Assembly: GCF_029407905.1 (NCBI RefSeq)
Contig: NC_073627.1
Location: forward strand, 46,865,001 to 46,929,000
DNA length: 64,000 nt
Direction of reading: 5' to 3'
DNA from: Bubalus kerabau
Taxonomy: Eukaryota; Chordata; Mammalia; Artiodactyla; Bovidae
A model generated the notes under the pieces. That model worked only from the letters and a program-made list of their open reading frames with translations. It searched no databases and was not told where the DNA came from. The position numbers were made by a program, and so were the translations under genes. Of the stretch, positions 24,098 to 34,143 are shown in pieces; the stretch's first letter is position 1, and each line of letters starts with the position of its first letter.

Positions 24098-24463
24098 GAA
24101 GACACCCCTGGGCCACAGACTGGTACCAGTTTGTGGCCTATTAGGGACTAGGTCACACGGCAGGAGGTAAGTGGCACCAACGAAGCTTCGTCTGTATTCA
24201 CAGCCACTCCCCATTGCTCTTCTGTCACCCCCAGATGTCCGGTTGCAGGAAAACAAGCTTAGGGCTCCTGCTGATTCTGTATTACAACGAGTTGTATAAT
24301 TATTTCATTATAAATCACAATGTGATAATAATATAAATAAAATGTACAATACAAATAATGGGCTTGAATCATCCCCAAATGATCTCCCTCCCCGACCTCA
24401 GTCTGTGGGAAATTGTCTTCCATGAAACTGGTCCCTGGTGCAAACAAGTTTGGGGACTGCTGC
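24098..24463. mobile_element. hAT-like non-autonomous DNA transposon relic
   Basis: The left end has ggccacagactggtaccag, part of a near-perfect palindrome at 24111-24138, then aggcaggaggt-type sequence. The right end reads gaaactggtccctggtgc and caagtttggggactgctg. These match an old mammalian hAT-type repeat I remember, but I cannot name the family with confidence. Confidence 0.6.
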
Positions 24464-25234
24464 TGTAATTAATGTAGTTTTGGCTTTAACTCAGCAGCCG
24501 ACAGGTATTCTCTACTTTCCTCTCTCTTTGAGAGGTGATCCAGCAGATATTCTATTCTTCCAAAGGCGCACAAAACTGTTTCTTTTTCATACGTCCATGG
24601 AGTCCACTGAGTCACTATATTATGGCAAAAGGAGGAAAGTAGCTCAAAAGAGTCTCAGAGTTGCCATGTCTGTGGAGGTCTATCCTCTAAACCCACAATC
24701 ACGGAACAAGTTTTCTGGGATCATCACATTCAAGACTGTACTTATTTGGCCAGGCTAAGACCACAAAAACTCATAGCTCCTTGACTTATCTGTCAAATAA
24801 CAACTACAGAAAATTGGCTTATTACTAAATAATTTGGCTTTGAATCCTTGATTTTCTTCCTCTTCCAAATACGTATGTTAATGCAGCTGTAAATTAACTG
24901 TCATCTACAGAAAACCCTGAGCTAGGTTGTTACTATAGCAAGTTCATTCCTTTCCTCTTCATCTACATGGGTCACCCCACTGATGTGACCTGCTTTGGTC
25001 AATGTGTGGTGATCTCAACAGTTTGAAATGTGCTTGTGTGGTGAACTGTGCCCTCTTAGGCCTCTGCTGTTATCATGAGAAGAACATGCCCCAGGCTCCA
25101 CTGACAGCAGCAAAAATAAGCTACATGTGGAGCCAATCTGTAGTCAACCCACGGCCTGGGATGGGCTCAGCCAAAACTGGCCAAACCCTGGATGCATGCA
25201 GAATAAATAAATATTGACTGCTATAGCCACTAAG
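24464..25234. other. Intron sequence, possibly an old LTR relic at the right
   Basis: 24464-24950 shows nothing recognisable. 24960-25230 (gatgtgacctgctttggtca and following) resembles an old mammalian LTR, but I cannot support a family. Confidence 0.35.
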
Positions 25235-25720
25235 GTTTAGAGTGGTTTGGTGGGCTGAATAATCCTCCCTCCCACATATCTCCCTCTCAATCCCTGGAAC
25301 CAGTAAATGATACTTCATCTGACACAAAAAAAGGACTTTGCCATTGTGATCAGGTTAATGACCTTGAGATGGGTAGATTGTCCTGGATTATCCGGGTGGA
25401 CCCTAAGTGCAATCACATATATCTATAGAAGAGGGTGGCGGTGGGAGATTTGAAGAGGAAGGGGAGATAGCATGTGACTATGGAAGCAGAGACTGGAGCC
25501 ACAAACCATGGAATTCTGGCAGCTACCAGAAGCTGGAAAAAGCAAGGCACAGATTATCCCCATAACCACTAGAAGTATGGCCTTGATGACACCCTGATTT
25601 TGGCCCAGTGAAACCGATTTCAGGCTTCTGGCCTCCAGAACTGTGAAAGGATAAATTCCTGTTGTTTTAAGCCACTAAGTCTGTGATAATTTTCATAGCA
25701 GCCATAGGAAACCAATATAG
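25235..25720 (+). mobile_element. Solo LTR-like relic, MaLR/MLT1-like
   Basis: About 485 bp with ctggattatccgggtggacc, cctccagaactgtgaaagg and ttgttttaagccactaagtc, typical of ERVL-MaLR LTRs. No internal retroviral sequence accompanies it. Confidence 0.6.
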
Positions 25721-25814
25721 GTGGTTTGTGGCATGGTTATGCTAATGGTCAGCTGATATATACCCAAACCAATAATAATAATATTAGCGTTAATAATATA
25801 ATGTTAATAATTAT

Positions 25815-26015
25815 AGCAAACACATAGTAGCTGCCATATGCCAGGCACTGATCAAAGTATGTTGACTATATTAAGTCATTTAATACTCACAACCATATTA
25901 TACGGTGGTGCTCTGATTTCCCTTTTACAGATGAAGAGACAGAAGAACAGAGAGACCACGGCGTTTCATTTTTAAGTGCTGAGCAGGGATTGGACCCCAA
26001 GTGCCTTGTGGTTGA
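25815..26015 (-). mobile_element. MIR SINE
   Basis: Contains atatgccaggcactgatc, ttaatactcacaaccatatt and ttttacagatgaagagac, the MIR 3' half in reverse. Confidence 0.75.
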
Positions 26016-26498
26016 CTGAAGCTAAGAACTACCTGCTGGTTAGGCAGCAGTTGAGTCAAGAAATTACACAGAAGTGATTCTTCAACTCTGGCAGCAGAGT
26101 TAAAACTTAAAGGCTTCTTTCCCAGTTGGGAATAACTCTTATGCCAACTAATTACTCCATTTGCTTGGTATGATGAAGGTACCTCATTTAAATGCACACG
26201 ACTAGCTCTTAAGTATTAATAAACATAACACAGCTAATAGGAAACTTTATAACTCCCGGAGCACCGAGTATTGAATCATGATACAATAATTATATTACTT
26301 GGAAAATACCATCCAAGCCACTCTGCACAGGGTATTATGCTGGGGCCCCTGGGTGGAGTACAAACAAGCAAAAGGACACTGCTTCCCTCAACAATTCATC
26401 ATCTGGTTGAGGAGAGAAGACAAAATGTGCAAAATTACAAATGATCTGCAGACGAAAGAAATCTTAGAATTCAACAGCAATCTTTGACCTACAGACCT
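26016..26498. other. Unannotated intron sequence
   Basis: About 480 bp without a repeat or coding signal I recognise. Confidence 0.45.
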
Positions 26499-26703
26499 TT
26501 TTTTTAGGGTTTTGTGTTTTTTTTTTTTTTTTTTAAGTATTTTTAAGTCTCTGTTGAATTTGTTCAACATTGGTTCCGTGTTCTGTTTTGGTTTTTTGGC
26601 TGTGAAGTACATGGGATCTTAACTCCCCAACCAGGGATTGAACCCACACCCCCTGCACTGGAAAGAGATGTCTTAGCCACAGGACCACCAAGGAAGTCCC
26701 TGA
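26499..26703 (-). mobile_element. CHR-type SINE with long tail
   Basis: The reversed head (gaccaccaaggaagtccct) is at the right; the left is a T-run of about 17 bases, the tail in complement. Short flanking agacct copies are at 26493 and 26704. Confidence 0.82.
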
Positions 26704-26929
26704 AGACCTCTTATAAGTTGTCAGCTGGGTGGTTCTCTGCCCTGACTCTTCCACAGAACACCTGGCAATAGTAAGACTTTGTAACAGAAAACATTGAATA
26801 TAAATAGCCCTAAATTTTCTTTAGTTATAAATAAAGCCCCACAAAAGAACGACTCATGGGTTCCTCCTTAGTCTGTATAATGGACATATGCACCTGTATG
26901 CACCACATATGTGAGCATGTGTGGATATT

Positions 26930-27790
26930 TCTAGAATTAATGTGGTTAAAAAGAAATCACACTGAATATCCTGTTTTGTAACATATATTCTCATTTAACA
27001 TTTATCATGAACACTTCGGAGAAGGCAATGGCAACCCCCTCCAGTACTCTTGCCTGGAAAATCCCATGGATGGAGGGGCCTGGTGGGCTGCAGTCCATGG
27101 GGTTGCTAGGAGTCGGACACGACTGAGCGACTTCACTTTCACTTTTCACTTTCATGCATTGGAGAAGGAAATGGCAACCCACTCCAGTGTTCTCGCCTGG
27201 AGAATCCCAGGGACGGGGGAGCCTGGTGGGCTGCCGTCTATGGGGTCGCAGAGAGTCGGACACAACTGAAGCAACTTAGCAGCAGCAGCAGCATGAGCAC
27301 TTGATTAAATTTCTTTATATTGTCCTTGTTAACGGCTGCTTAGTTTTCTGCTGGTTGGATGTATTATAATTTATATGACTCAATGTTTTTCTCCATCATT
27401 TTCCACTTTCATGAGAAATACTGAAGAGAAAATTCTTACAACTAAATGTTTACATAAAGTCTCAAGAATTTCCTTACTATAAATTTCCAGAAGTATAATT
27501 GCTAGATTAGAGGCAAACCCAACCAAATTTTAGATTTTTTTGGAAATACGTTGCTAAACTACCGTCTGGAAAGTTCTCACATATTTACTCTCTTGCCAGC
27601 AGAAAACAAATCCTCACAACACCGTGTAGAATTAAAAAAAAAAACCTCAAGTATTTGATAGATGAAATTGTGTTTGCTGGCCATTTTCCCCTTCTTATTC
27701 TTTTTGGTGGACTGATTGTTTATATTCTCCCTCCATTTTCTAGTATTTATTTCTTTGGAAGGGCTTTTTGTACATTAAAGGTATTTATAT
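26930..27790 (-). mobile_element. Old L1 (L1M-like), split by a SINE
   Basis: Antisense L1 blocks: cattaacatttatcatgaac-like, gtataattgctagattag and tgtttgctggccattttcc. The BOV-A2 at 27017-27292 lies inside. Confidence 0.6.
27017..27292 (+). mobile_element. BOV-A2 dimeric SINE with AGC tail
   Basis: Two monomers joined by ttcacttttcactttcatgc, ending in (AGC)n at about 27278-27292. Flanks atgaacactt (27007-27016) and atgagcactt (27293-27302) differ at one base. Confidence 0.93.
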
Positions 27791-28153
27791 TCTGCACATG
27801 TTGAAATTGAAAAGATAGCATTTAAAGCCACTCTATGTTACCCCATAAAGAGAAACTGTAGGCTCTAAATATATGCAATAAATAATGATACATATCCCAG
27901 AACGTGCTGAATATTTCATAAATTTTTTATTTTGGTTAGCAAAACTTACTAGTCCAAGCAGAATGTGTTTAAATGTGTCAGGACAAAGAATATAAGCCAT
28001 TTCTGACACACTTAGATTTCTTGGTAGCAGTTACGTACGTTTGCTGTAGCAAGAAAAAGCTAAAGTAAACCCTAACATCACAGCCCTTATGCTTAAACCA
28101 CACAGACTCTATGATATGCCTATCAGGACATTAGAATGTATTTTGCCACTCAT
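27791..28153. other. Unannotated intron sequence
   Basis: Nothing recognisable in about 360 bp of AT-rich DNA. Confidence 0.45.
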
Positions 28154-28165
28154 AAAGTGTCTTGG

Positions 28166-28719
28166 TGTTGTTGTTTAGTTACTAAGTTGTTTCCAACTCT
28201 TTTGAGACCCCATGGACTGTAGCCTGCCAGGCTCCTCTGTCCATGGGATTTCCTAGGCAAGCATACTGGAGTGGGTTGTCCTTTCCTTCTCCAGGAAATC
28301 TTCCTGACCCAGGGATTGAACCTGAGTCTCCCGCAATGGCAGGTAGAATTCTTTCTTGTTTTTAATTTTTTAATTGAAGAATGATTGCTTTACAGAATCT
28401 TGTGGTTTTCTGTCATACATCAACAAGAATCAGCCATAGGTACACCCATGTCCCCTACCCTCCTGGGCCTCCCGCCCACCTCCCTCCCCATCCCACCCTT
28501 CAGCCTATCGCGGAACTCCTGTTTGAGTTCCCTGAGTCATACAGCAAATTCCCACTGGCTGTCTATTTCACATTTGGTATTGTGCATGTCTATGTTGCCC
28601 TCCCCATACATCTCCCCTTCTCCCTCTTCTCTGCCCGTGTCCATAGGTCTATTCTCCTATGTCTGTTTCTCCATTGCGGCAGGTAGATTCTTTCCTGCTG
28701 GGCCACCAGGGAAGCCGTT
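28166..28719 (-). mobile_element. Bov-tA SINE split by an L1
   Basis: The tail part is at 28166-28355 and the head at 28678-28719. Outer flanks aaagtgtcttgg (28154-28165) and aaagtgtcctgg (28720-28731) are its target duplication with one mismatch. Confidence 0.92.
28356..28677 (-). mobile_element. L1 3' end inserted in a Bov-tA
   Basis: Antisense ruminant L1: ttaattgaagaatgattgc, gtcatacatcaacaagaatc and cagcaaattcccactggctg. The SINE bases ggcaggtaga-ttctttc appear on both sides (28338-28355 and 28678-28694), the L1 target duplication. Confidence 0.92.
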
Positions 28720-28966
28720 AAAGTGTCCTGGCTTAATGAAATATGTGGCAAAAGTATGTACTTTTTGAAAAAAAAAAGTCAGTTTTGAAAATCACCCTTT
28801 TTTTGGGGGGGGGGTGATATTTTACATGAACTATCAGCATGGCCATTAGATAGTGAATACTCATTATACTATTTTCTTTGCTGCCTTTAATATTTGTCAC
28901 CCAATTGTTTCCCAAAGAATCAGAGGGAACTTACATAGGAGGTACCTAGATGACACAGTCACCCAA

Positions 28967-29180
28967 AGAAAGAAAGTGAAGTCACTCTGTTGTGTTTGAC
29001 TCTTTGCGACCCCATGGACTGTAGCCTACAAGGCTCCTTTGTCCATGGGATTTTCCAGGCAAGGGTACTGGAATGGATTGCTATTTCCTTCTCCAGGGGA
29101 TCTTCCCAACACAGGGATCGAACCCAGGTCTCCCGCATTGCAGGCAGACGCTTTACCATCTGAGCCACCAGGGAAGCCTT
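28967..29180 (-). mobile_element. Bov-tA SINE with 14-bp perfect duplication
   Basis: Reverse Bov-tA flanked by acacagtcacccaa at 28953-28966 and 29181-29194. Confidence 0.95.
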
Positions 29181-29194
29181 ACACAGTCACCCAA

Positions 29195-30669
29195 CTGAGG
29201 AATAAAGAACAGGTAGGCAATGAGGGTGGGGTGTCAGTCACACTGGAACCCCCAACTAAGAATGGTTCCTGGATTTGTGTACAAACGCGAATCCTGAGCT
29301 AACTGGAAGCTTCAGCAAATGCAAATGAGTTGCCTGGATTTCCTTATTTCATAAGGTTGGTAATTAAATACTCTCTGCACCCAAATATGCTTTTAATTTT
29401 TAAACAATAATTTTTGTCAAGGAGGAAGAAAAATTAATTGCTCAGCAGTGATTTGATGGTATTTTGCCAGATGAGCTTTTGGTGTACACCTCCTATCTGT
29501 AAGATATTTCATTTGAGTCTGGAATGGCAATCCTTACCGAGTTGTTCACTAGTTTTTAATTTAATGTAAACACCTATTCATCGAATCACCTCCCCTTCAC
29601 TAATTAATTCCTTGCAAAGAGTCAATTTCTTGAGCTTCCAGCAATTAAAAAAGAAAAGTGCCAGGAAAATGTAGCCAGAGTTTTTTTTTTTTTTTTTCCC
29701 TTCCACCACTTTTAGAGGCCAGAAAATGTTGTCATGGAGACAACAGCTGGTAGATTATGAGTGACAGGTCTCAAGAGAGAAGTGTCTTGGAAAGGGAAGA
29801 TCTCAAGTTGGAAAAAAAAGTGAGAAAGAACCACTGCAAGCTCCTTCACTAAGCATTGTGGGGAGCTCAGCTGAAAGAGGTGTTTGAGTGAACAAAGAAT
29901 AAAAGAAGTATTTCCTCCTTTCTTTCAACTAACATAGGAAATGTTTTTCTTCCAAAGGGGAACAGATTTCTTTTAAGCAGATCTCAAGCATATGTACATA
30001 TCTTGACATAATTACATTTTAAAATTGGGATTCACACTGATGCACCAAATTGGTTGCCTTAGTAATGAGATATCACCCAGGCAACGGATTTGCTGCTCTT
30101 TCGCGAGCAAATCATCTGCTTGCAACTTACAGGGGAGCGGGCTGGGGAAGGGGTGGCAGTGGTCGCTTTCTGGCAGTTATCTGAGAGGAGATAAATAAGA
30201 AACAAATTCTTTTTGACATGTCATCATTATTTTCCAAATATGCTTTTATCTTTTTCATTCATCAGTTGGGTGGGAGGAGGAAAAGGGTAGGTGGGGGTAG
30301 GAAAAAAGAGAGGAAGGGAGGGAGGGAGGGAGGGAGGAGGATGCTCTGTCATTCCAGGGCTGCTGAAGCATGTTTATTGTTTTAAAAGGGCTTTGCATTT
30401 GTCAATATGTAAATACTAAATAGCATCAGCTATTGGCCGACATTATAAATCAACAGAAATTTTCTTCACAATAATAAAAATCAATGACTTATACTGCGTA
30501 GTTATTTTAATGGCACTGCTTAGTAACACACGTAGGGGTAACGCTTCAACATTCAAGAATCATTTACTAAATGTCTTGCAGATAGGAAATACTCCTTGGC
30601 TTCTTCATAAAGAACATCCATCCTTTCCCATACCTATTTCCATTACCACGACTTACCAACAAATGTTTG
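29195..30669. promoter_or_regulatory. Candidate intronic regulatory block (repeat-poor)
   Basis: About 1.5 kb with no transposon I recognise, apart from a T-run (29681-29697) and a GGGA repeat. It contains a 7-bp-arm inverted repeat around an RFX-like core (29727-29745), a pair of inverted GTTGCC/GGCAAC half sites (30053-30058 and 30080-30085), and an 8-bp-arm inverted repeat around a CpG-containing TCGCGA (30087-30113). Function is inferred only. Confidence 0.3.
30310..30340. repeat. (GGGA)n simple repeat
   Basis: Purine-rich GGGA units following a GA-rich lead; G-runs could form a quadruplex on the plus strand. Confidence 0.9.
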
Positions 30670-30679
30670 ACACACTTTC

Positions 30680-30883
30680 CTGGGGGCTTCCCAGGTGGCA
30701 CTACTTGCCTGCCAATGGAGGAGATGTAAGAGATCGGGTCAGGAAGATCCCCTGGAGGAGGACATGGCAATCCACTCCAGTATTCTTGCCTGGAGAATTC
30801 CATGGACACGGAAGCCAGGTGGGCTACAGTCCAGAGAGCTGCATGGAGTCAGACATGACTGAAGCGACTTAACATGCATGCAC
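30680..30883 (+). mobile_element. Bov-tA SINE with perfect duplication
   Basis: Sense Bov-tA with a small internal deletion in the tRNA-like part. Flanked by acacactttc at 30670-30679 and 30884-30893. Confidence 0.92.
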
Positions 30884-30893
30884 ACACACTTTC

Positions 30894-31598
30894 TTGCTGG
30901 AGGATTTTGATAGTGGGTGTTTTTCTTCTCCTCTTATACTCTGCTTTCACCTCAATCAGTTTTGACATTCTGGTTATTAATAAACCAGTAGTGATCTCCC
31001 AATGGCCAGATTACGTGGGCACTTTCAGCCCTTTATTTTGCTGCATAACTCTGTGTTTGACACTGCTGATCATTCCTTTTTCCTTGAAACCTGCCACTTC
31101 CTTTGCTTCCCTGACTCATACATCCAACTTGCTGGGCATCTTGACTTAAATGTCTCAGAGGCACTTCGAACTATACTCGAAGCTATTAATTTCCTCCAAA
31201 TATGCTCCTGCCTCTGTTCCTTTTCTCTCTTTCTCAGTTGTTAGTGGCACCAGCTGTCTAGGAACCTTCCTCTAACATTGAGGGGGCAGTTTTTATATTA
31301 ATAATCCCAAGGGCTAGGACTAGTCTACATTTATTACCAAACACAATACTGAATATTTTTGTTTAAATATTTTTGAATATTTTTGTAGAAACACTTGCTC
31401 CCTGTTTTTGTCATAGGAAGTTTATAAACAATAACCACAGTGACAATTAACTGCTATGACACCAATGACCCAACTCGAATGAATTCAACCTGTACAAATG
31501 GTTTACGGAATAGAGATGAAGAGCCATCTTCCCTACAAATGGCCTTTGAGTAAAATGTGAACTTGACAGAGCGGTTCTCAAACTTTCTGGCATCTCTC
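30894..31598. other. Unannotated intron sequence
   Basis: About 0.7 kb. A possible L2-like stretch (31000-31240) is too degraded to call. Confidence 0.4.
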
Positions 31599-31610
31599 CT
31601 TCATCCAGAA

Positions 31611-31837
31611 GGGATAGGCTACCCACTCCAGTTTTCTTGGGCTTCCCTTGTGGCTCAGCTGGTAAAGAATCTACCGATAATGTGGGAGACCTGGGTTCAA
31701 TCCCTGGGTTGGGAAGATCCCCTGGAGAAGGGAAAGGCTACCCAGTCCAGTACTCTGACCTGGAGAATTCCATGGACTGTATAGTCCATGGGGTCGCAAA
31801 GAGTCAGACACAACTGAGTGACTTTCACCTTCACTCA
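31611..31837 (+). mobile_element. Bov-tA SINE with extra 5' partial copy
   Basis: A full Bov-tA starts at about 31638. It is preceded by 27 bp (gggataggctacccactcca...) equal to an internal part of the same family. Target duplications cttcatccagaa (31599-31610) and cttcatccggaa (31838-31849) enclose both parts. Confidence 0.9.
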
Positions 31838-31849
31838 CTTCATCCGGAA

Positions 31850-32774
31850 AGCCTTCTCTTCCAGCTCAGGTAGGTGGCTGGTCTCAGCCCACCTGGCAGT
31901 CATTACCTACTCAACAGAGTCATAATTACTCAACTGCACTGGTCTGAGTGCTAACACATCACCCTCCTGACTGGGTTGTCAGCTTCCTCTGGGTGAAGCC
32001 CTGTCTTGTTCACTGTACATCCCTCTTGAGTAATGAATGGGAAAGTCCATGTTTATTACTCATTGAAAATGCATGAGTGCCCTTCTCCCACCCAACCATA
32101 CATCACAGTGTTGGAAAAGACACTTGCTACCCATTTCTTTTCATCTCCTACTGAAAAGACATATCATCATTTGATCAAGGGCACATTTTTCTTTATTTCT
32201 TTCAGCCATGGTCAAGCAGCATATTTTTAACCATAAATATTCCCCATGAATAAAGCAGTGAGTGGACTGGCATTGGGGGCAACCTCCCTTATCACCCAGG
32301 AAAGCCTCCCCCTCCCTTCCTGTAATTCGGCTTATTCTTTGTCTACAGTCATCCACACACACCTTTCCCAACCTACTCATGGCTTGCAAGTCACTTTTAC
32401 TACAACAAACAAAAAATCTCTTCTCTTGGAGCATGTAATCTCTGTAAAAGAGTCACTGATCATTTTTCATTACCACACACATGTCAAGAGCTGATTCATA
32501 TAGGAAACAGCAGTTTTCTTCCCACTGTAGTGAAGATATATCTTAGTTCATATATCCAAGAGTCAATGACTCAGACATCACTGGGTGTCTACCCAGATCA
32601 TTTAATAAAGGAATTTTGCCAAATTACCTTCTTCTTTCTCTCTGAGCATGATGCCATCATCATCTTTGTGGCTGGTTTTACAAACTTATCTTCAATAGTG
32701 TAAGTCACGCCTATTTTTCCTATAGGGAGGGAGTGCACACTGAACGATGCTACTATGGTCTAAGTGAACCATGG
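31850..32774. other. Unannotated intron sequence
   Basis: About 0.9 kb. The start is faintly L2-like; otherwise nothing is recognised. Confidence 0.4.
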
Positions 32775-33010
32775 AGAAGAGCGTGCATGCAGAAGGCTGG
32801 GCCACTGGGCTCAAACCCCAGCTGTGGGGCTCACTATTGGTGAGATTTCCAGCAAGGTACTCTGGCTACTCAGCTGGCTTGAGATCCCTTTCTTTTTAAA
32901 TGAAAATAGTGATAGACACTCATTTACAGAGATCTTATAAAGATTCAGTTAATATATACAAAGGGCTCAGAATAGTGCCTGTCAGCCAGTAAAGATTACT
33001 GTATTAGTAG
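32775..33010 (+). mobile_element. MIR SINE
   Basis: Sense MIR: gggctcaaaccccagctgtg, then agggctcagaatagtgcctg. Confidence 0.75.
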
Positions 33011-34134
33011 GTGTCTTGGTTTTTTTTTTTTAATACTTTAAGGGCAAAAGTAATTAATTTCATATGAGAGATAATTATTTTGCTTTTAGTCTGAGAAATC
33101 AAACACTTGATTGGTTTCTCAAAGAAGCTGGTAAGCTTTGCTTGAAAAGGATGTGAGAGCCCCATAGCTTCATGCTACTATTTGACAAAGTTTCACAATA
33201 AACAATATATCAAGGAACAAGTGAATAACTACACCCATACAGTCTAGTTTTCAGATAATGATTCTATTCACACTTTTCCTCTGGCTGATTTACAAAATTA
33301 TTCTACTCAGACCTATACTAATCTTTGAGATTACTTATAATTCATAGTGATGTTATTATTCCCAGTTTCGGAATTTGCTGTTTTCATGACATATTCATGT
33401 TTTAATGAACCACCTTTAACTCTTCACAAGATCTTTTGTGTGTTTGGGGCTATAATATAATCCAACAATAGGAGTGTGTAAAATGCAAATTTAACAAATA
33501 TAAGAACATACAAATAATATTAAGTTGCTAATCAGAATAAACCAACCAGGCCAGTCTTTAAAATATACATTTTTTAAGGATGAAATGGTACATCACTGGA
33601 AATCATAATTAATGTGATAAAGATCAGTGTGTTTCATTCTTGAAAGTGCCTTAGCTCGAATCTCTAACCACGTGTAGAAAGACATTTCTAAGTCAACTGG
33701 GAATAAGCAACATAAACTACACATCAGGTTGTAGGAATGTGTAGGAATTGTTGTTAATTTTATATAGTATTATAACAGTATACTAAAATCCTTATCTGGT
33801 ACTGGTATGTAAGGACAAAATGATAACATAAATTAGATTTCCTTTCAAAAACACCAGTCCAAAAACACATAAAAACATGTGGTGAATACTAGATAAAATA
33901 AGAGTAGTAAAAGACTGATCCTTGTTCAAGCTAAGAGATGGGGACACTACTCTTTCTACTTTTGTGAATATTTGCTATTTTTCACAACAAAAAATATCAA
34001 AAAGAAAAAGGAAATACACTTTTTATCAAGCTACATTAAAAAAGTGACTGCTCACTAGACCCTCCAAATGCAATAAATTCCAGAAATGAGAAATAGTATG
34101 TTTAACATTCCATGATCAAAATTATAGTAAAACT
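33011..34134. other. AT-rich intron with possible L1 end
   Basis: 33950-34015 (tctttctacttttgtgaata, ttttcacaacaaaaaatatc) resembles an old L1 3' end in sense. The rest shows nothing I can name. Confidence 0.4.
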
Positions 34135-34143
34135 AAAAATTAA

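Noticed and set aside
25235..25720. Endogenous retrovirus with coding capacity
   Set aside because: Only a solo LTR-like relic is seen; no gag, pol or env sequence adjoins it.
28385..28768. 127-codon open frame, plus strand
   Set aside because: It is the antisense of an L1 3' UTR plus a SINE head.
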